Below, one piece after another: positions 60,978 to 64,000 of a stretch of 64,000 nt of DNA. Each line of letters begins with the position of its first letter. Positions within the stretch are counted from its first letter, which is position 1. The stretch is from Xanthostigma xanthostigma. Lineage: Eukaryota > Arthropoda > Insecta > Raphidioptera > Raphidiidae. A program made the position numbers and the translations under genes. Below the pieces are notes generated by a model that was not told the origin of the DNA, searched no databases, and saw only the letters and a program-made list of their open reading frames with translations. Location: positions 2,232,001-2,296,000 of the forward strand of contig OY754475.1 of the NCBI GenBank assembly GCA_963575645.1. Reading direction: 5' to 3'.

Positions 60978-62176
60978 AACGCTGGGGTGCATTATGTAAA
61001 ATTTCGGACTTTATTCTTGAAATACTTTGCATGCTCCAATTGTTGTTTCTTATATTATGATGGCATACCTATACTTTTCATAATGATATTTTTACCAAAA
61101 AATTTTAAAGCGCATATCTCTTCAGTGCATGCGTCGATTTCCCCCCCAAAAACATTGTAGTTATTTTCTATTTTTACATGTTAAAACGAAAATTCGATGC
61201 GATCAGTTCAGCTGTTCAACATGTTAATAACAACAGGTCGCGGGCCGCCATTTTCTTTTTCGTACGTTATAATCTGTGAGCAGCATACAGGAAAACGACT
61301 GAGTGGAATGTGGATCGAAACCAAATTTTGGTAGGATGAAAATAAGAATAACCACTTTTTTTTGGGGAAAATCCGATAAAAAAACCGAACCCTTATAGGA
61401 TAGATCTCGTATTTGTCTCTCACAGCTTATTTTCTCCGAATCTACTGGACGAAAAATTTGGTCCATATTTAGAGTTAGATGATTCATTCACGGACGTATA
61501 ACGTAAATAAAGAAATCCGATTTTGGGGAGCAAATTAGAAAATTAAAAAAACATGTTTTTTAAGTGACGTATCAAATTATACGACTCGTTTAATTTTAAG
61601 AGTTTTAAAAACCCTTTTTTATTTTCAATAATGAAATTAAAGAAAGCCGAACTCACAATGCGAAGGTGCAAATTCCATGAAACAGAAGAATTAAAATCAA
61701 TAACAAATACAAATTCTACAAGTTTTTTTATTGAAACCATTTCGCAAAATATATAAAAAAATAAATCCATTAAAATGTGTAAAATATATAAATTATATAC
61801 TTATAATTAAAAAAATGCATCTGGTATAATAAACGCGAATTAAAATGTCGGCTCGTCTATCGTCGTCTTCAGAAATTAAGGGCGAAAATAGACGAAAGAA
61901 CAGAATGTCTGATTTACTTTTAATTAAGTATAGATTTTATGAAATATTCTTCTGATTCTAGTTTTCCATTTTCACTAAAAATTCATTATCTACGATTTAT
62001 TTAAACGTGTTTTGAGTTGTCATGCGTCTATAATTTACAATTCCTCACTGTTCTAAGCAAATCGGACAGTCTGTATTACAAAAAATATCACATGACAGAG
62101 AAATTTATAAATGAAAAAAGATCAGCAACCATTATAAAATCTAAAAAACAGAGCGATTTCATTTTTTGAACAATCT
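60978..62176. other. intergenic, no gene recognised
   Basis: Contains several short ORFs without support, including one of 36 codons at 61845 (MSARLSSSSEIKGENRRK...). No domain, splice or promoter evidence. Confidence 0.4.
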
Positions 62177-62343
62177 ATTATAGTCAGAGTGCCCGTCGGC
62201 AAAAATTTTATTGATACATACTCTCCCCAAACTTTGTATATGGTTTCATTAGGCCTAGTCTGACACCTATTTCCTCTATGACTTTTCTTGATTTTGGGGC
62301 GTTTTCTCTCTAAACTTTCGGAAAGATGTCGTTTTGACGACAT
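62122..62343 (-). other. small basic ORF in the left arm of the inverted repeat
   Basis: An ATG-started ORF of 73 codons. The first about 54 residues (MSSKRHLSESLERKRPKIKK and on to KFLPTGTLTI) match the right-arm ORF at 62599 with only two changes (Thr/Ala, Trp/Ser). After that the frame runs into unrelated sequence outside the arm. It is very basic at the N-terminus, which resembles a nuclear-localisation signal. Family not recognised. Confidence 0.45.
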
Positions 62344-62764
62344 GTAAAAATTTATAGATACTGTTTGATTTTTTAATTGGATAGCTTAAAAACTTCAACC
62401 AGAACGCTAAATTAATGTTCTCTGACAAATAACATGAACCATTTAAAATGTCTGACACCTCGAATATGTTCGACATATTCGAGGTGTCAGACATTTAAAA
62501 TGAATCATATTATTTGTCAGAGAACATTATTTTAGCGTTTTGGTTGAAGTGTTTAAGCTATCAAATTAAAAAAACAAACAGTACCTATAAATTTTTACAT
62601 GTCGTCAAAACGACATCTTTCGGAAAGTTTAGAGAGAAAACGCCCCAAAATCAAGAAAAGTCATAGAGGAAATAGGTGTCAGACTAGGCCTAATGAAGCT
62701 ATATACAAAGTTTCGGGAGAGTATGTATCAATAAAATTTTTGCCGACGGGCACTCTGACTATTA
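62177..62764. repeat. long inverted repeat with arms of about 290 bp
   Basis: Left arm about 62177-62470, right arm about 62474-62764, meeting almost without a spacer. The centre is a perfect palindrome (cacctcgaatatgt, then tcg, then acatattcgaggtg). Identity between arms is about 93-97 percent, with a handful of substitutions and a one-base indel. Both arms carry the same MSSKRHL ORF pointing outward from the centre. Transcription across it would give a hairpin of nearly 300 bp. Confidence 0.95.
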
Positions 62765-62856
62765 GTTTCATTTATTCCGTGTTGATTTTAAATACAGCAA
62801 ATAAAACTATTGGTAATATATTCGTATCAAAAAGTCGGAATTTTATTTCTAAATAG
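62599..62856 (+). other. small basic ORF in the right arm of the inverted repeat
   Basis: An ATG-started ORF of 85 codons, starting MSSKRHLSESLERKRPKIKK. The arm-encoded part ends at GTLTI near 62763; the remainder (SFIYSVLIL...) is outside the arm and looks like chance. TATAAAT lies just upstream. An open frame of 51 codons without ATG at 63029-63184 (GAADSLANPVPNFVK, ending HLSEN) could be a further exon on this strand, but no join is evident. Confidence 0.45.
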
Positions 62857-63260
62857 GTAGTATGAGTGAAAAACTCGATAAAAAGTACATTTATAAATAA
62901 CCGCGAAACTTAGGCAAACAACTTTCAAAATTTCTATTTTAGAATTACCTACTGGTTATCTAAAAAAATTTAGTCAGTTTTCGAAAATGTGCTAATATGC
63001 CCAAATATCACTACAATAGATATATTAAAATGAGCTGGTGTCCACAGCATATAGAAACGGCGCAGCAGATTCACTCGCTAATCCCGTCCCAAATTTTGTA
63101 AAACAAGTTATGAATCAGATCCTGGCAACAGTGATTCCTAAGTATATGGAGAGATCATTTCCTCAGCATCTAAGCGAAAATTAAGTTCGAGTGACTCACA
63201 GTTGATTAACTTCGTTAAGCTGTGGATGCGTTTTTAATGGAGAATCACTCGGATTTCTAT

Positions 63261-63998
63261 TTATATCATTGACGTAATATTTACGTGTTCCAGTAATTCA
63301 GTTGTTTGTACTGGTTCAGTTTCAGGTTCATTGATAATTTGCTTCATCCATTGCTGAACTTGAATCGGATGTTCTAAACTGATTTTTTGTATTTTTTCAA
63401 TCAATTTCTCTGATTTCGGAGATAAATTCGGTTCTTCAGTTGAAAAATCGCATTCATTTCTCAGCGTGTTTTCTATTAGTTTTATATCTGACTCAATATT
63501 TTCTTTATATAATTCTAATTTGATTGGAGATATTTTGGCTGTAAATGTTGGTAAATTATCCTTCGAAATCTTCGCTTCAGAAACATCTAGGGAATTAAAA
63601 GACGTTTCTAAATATGGTTTATTTTTCAGCGAAATGAGATTTTCAGTTTTTTGTTCTATTTCTTTGGAACTACGTTTTGACTGATTCAAGTCCTCGATAA
63701 AACGATCGGCTTGTTTAGAGTCGCTATCGTCAAAAATTATTTTTGGTTCAGAACATTCTAATGGATCGGATTTATCTTCTTCAAACGAAGTATCGTTTTC
63801 AAACGTTTCAAAAGCATTTTCGCTTACTTCGAACGTACTAACTTCATTGGCACTATTTTCCGAATTTTCTAATTTATTAAAAGACACTTCTAACGTGTTT
63901 TCGAGAATTTCAAACGCGTTATCACTTATCTCCAAAGTATTATCCGAAGTATTTTCCGAATTTTCTAACGGATCGTTATTCTTACTGAACGATGCCAT
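63261..63998 (-). CDS. unrecognised acidic protein of 245 aa, maybe partial
   Basis: An uninterrupted ORF from an ATG two bases inside the right window edge to TAA at 63261. Product: about the first 80 residues are Glu/Asn/Ser-rich with loose repeats of the type LENSEN, LEISDNAFEI, FEVSENAFETFEN. The rest is charged and Lys/Glu-rich, with ISLEHPIQVQQWMKQIINEP near the end. No signal peptide, membrane segment or known domain is visible. Length and composition in AT-rich DNA make chance unlikely. It could start further upstream outside the window or be the last exon of a larger gene. No function can be assigned. Confidence 0.6.
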   Translation of the reverse strand: MASFSKNNDPLENSENTSDNTLEISDNAFEILENTLEVSFNKLENSENSANEVSTFEVSENAFETFENDTSFEEDKSDPLECSEPKIIFDDSDSKQADRFIEDLNQSKRSSKEIEQKTENLISLKNKPYLETSFNSLDVSEAKISKDNLPTFTAKISPIKLELYKENIESDIKLIENTLRNECDFSTEEPNLSPKSEKLIEKIQKISLEHPIQVQQWMKQIINEPETEPVQTTELLEHVNITSMI

Positions 63999-64000
63999 AG

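Noticed and set aside
61208..61487. Two overlapping minus-strand ORFs
   Set aside because: No domain, promoter or splice support; composition is that of the surrounding intergenic DNA.
1..64000. CRISPR arrays, rRNA or tRNA genes
   Set aside because: None seen; the tandem repeats have the wrong unit and spacer structure for CRISPR, and no cloverleaf with A and B boxes was recognised by eye.

Overview
This is AT-rich insect nuclear DNA. It has spliced genes with GT-AG introns, TATA promoters about 75-107 bp before the start codons, polyadenylation signals, and many tandem duplications and transposon remnants. The protein content (RR-1 cuticle proteins with the IGVDGY...YETSDG...ADENGFQPQGAHLP pattern, and Penelope-like retroelement debris) suggests an arthropod, most likely a beetle; the order is an inference from general likeness.

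The main content is a cluster of RR-1 (chitin_bind_4) cuticle protein genes. Six are on the plus strand: 3290-6737, 10535-13094, 16090-17957, 23893-25877, 32276-32947 and 44417-48429. One is on the minus strand (18915-20344). Each splits the signal peptide after 3-4 codons with a phase-0 intron. Every reconstructed reading frame closes exactly across its splice sites. A second, domain-internal intron is present in three genes and absent in four. A larger gene (53193-58643) encodes a secreted protein with two chitin_bind_4-like regions separated by a Thr/Pro/Gln-rich linker. The products are expected to be secreted by epidermis and to bind chitin.

Between the sixth and seventh RR-1 genes lies a Rho-pathway pair on the plus strand. 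A divergent Cdc42-like GTPase (five exons, 37250-38269) has no CAAX box, and a RhoGAP-domain protein (38928-40175) starts about 660 bp after its stop codon.

The rest is intergenic or intronic DNA with repeats: tandem repeats with units of about 20, 72, 73, 151, 154, 219 and 380 bp, larger local duplications, two palindromic or MITE-like elements, a frameshifted Penelope-like element 3' part (RT tail plus GIY-YIG) at 45643-46505, and two hammerhead-like motifs. At the right end are a long near-perfect inverted repeat (62177-62764) whose arms carry the same small basic ORF, and an unrecognised 245-residue acidic ORF on the minus strand at the window edge.
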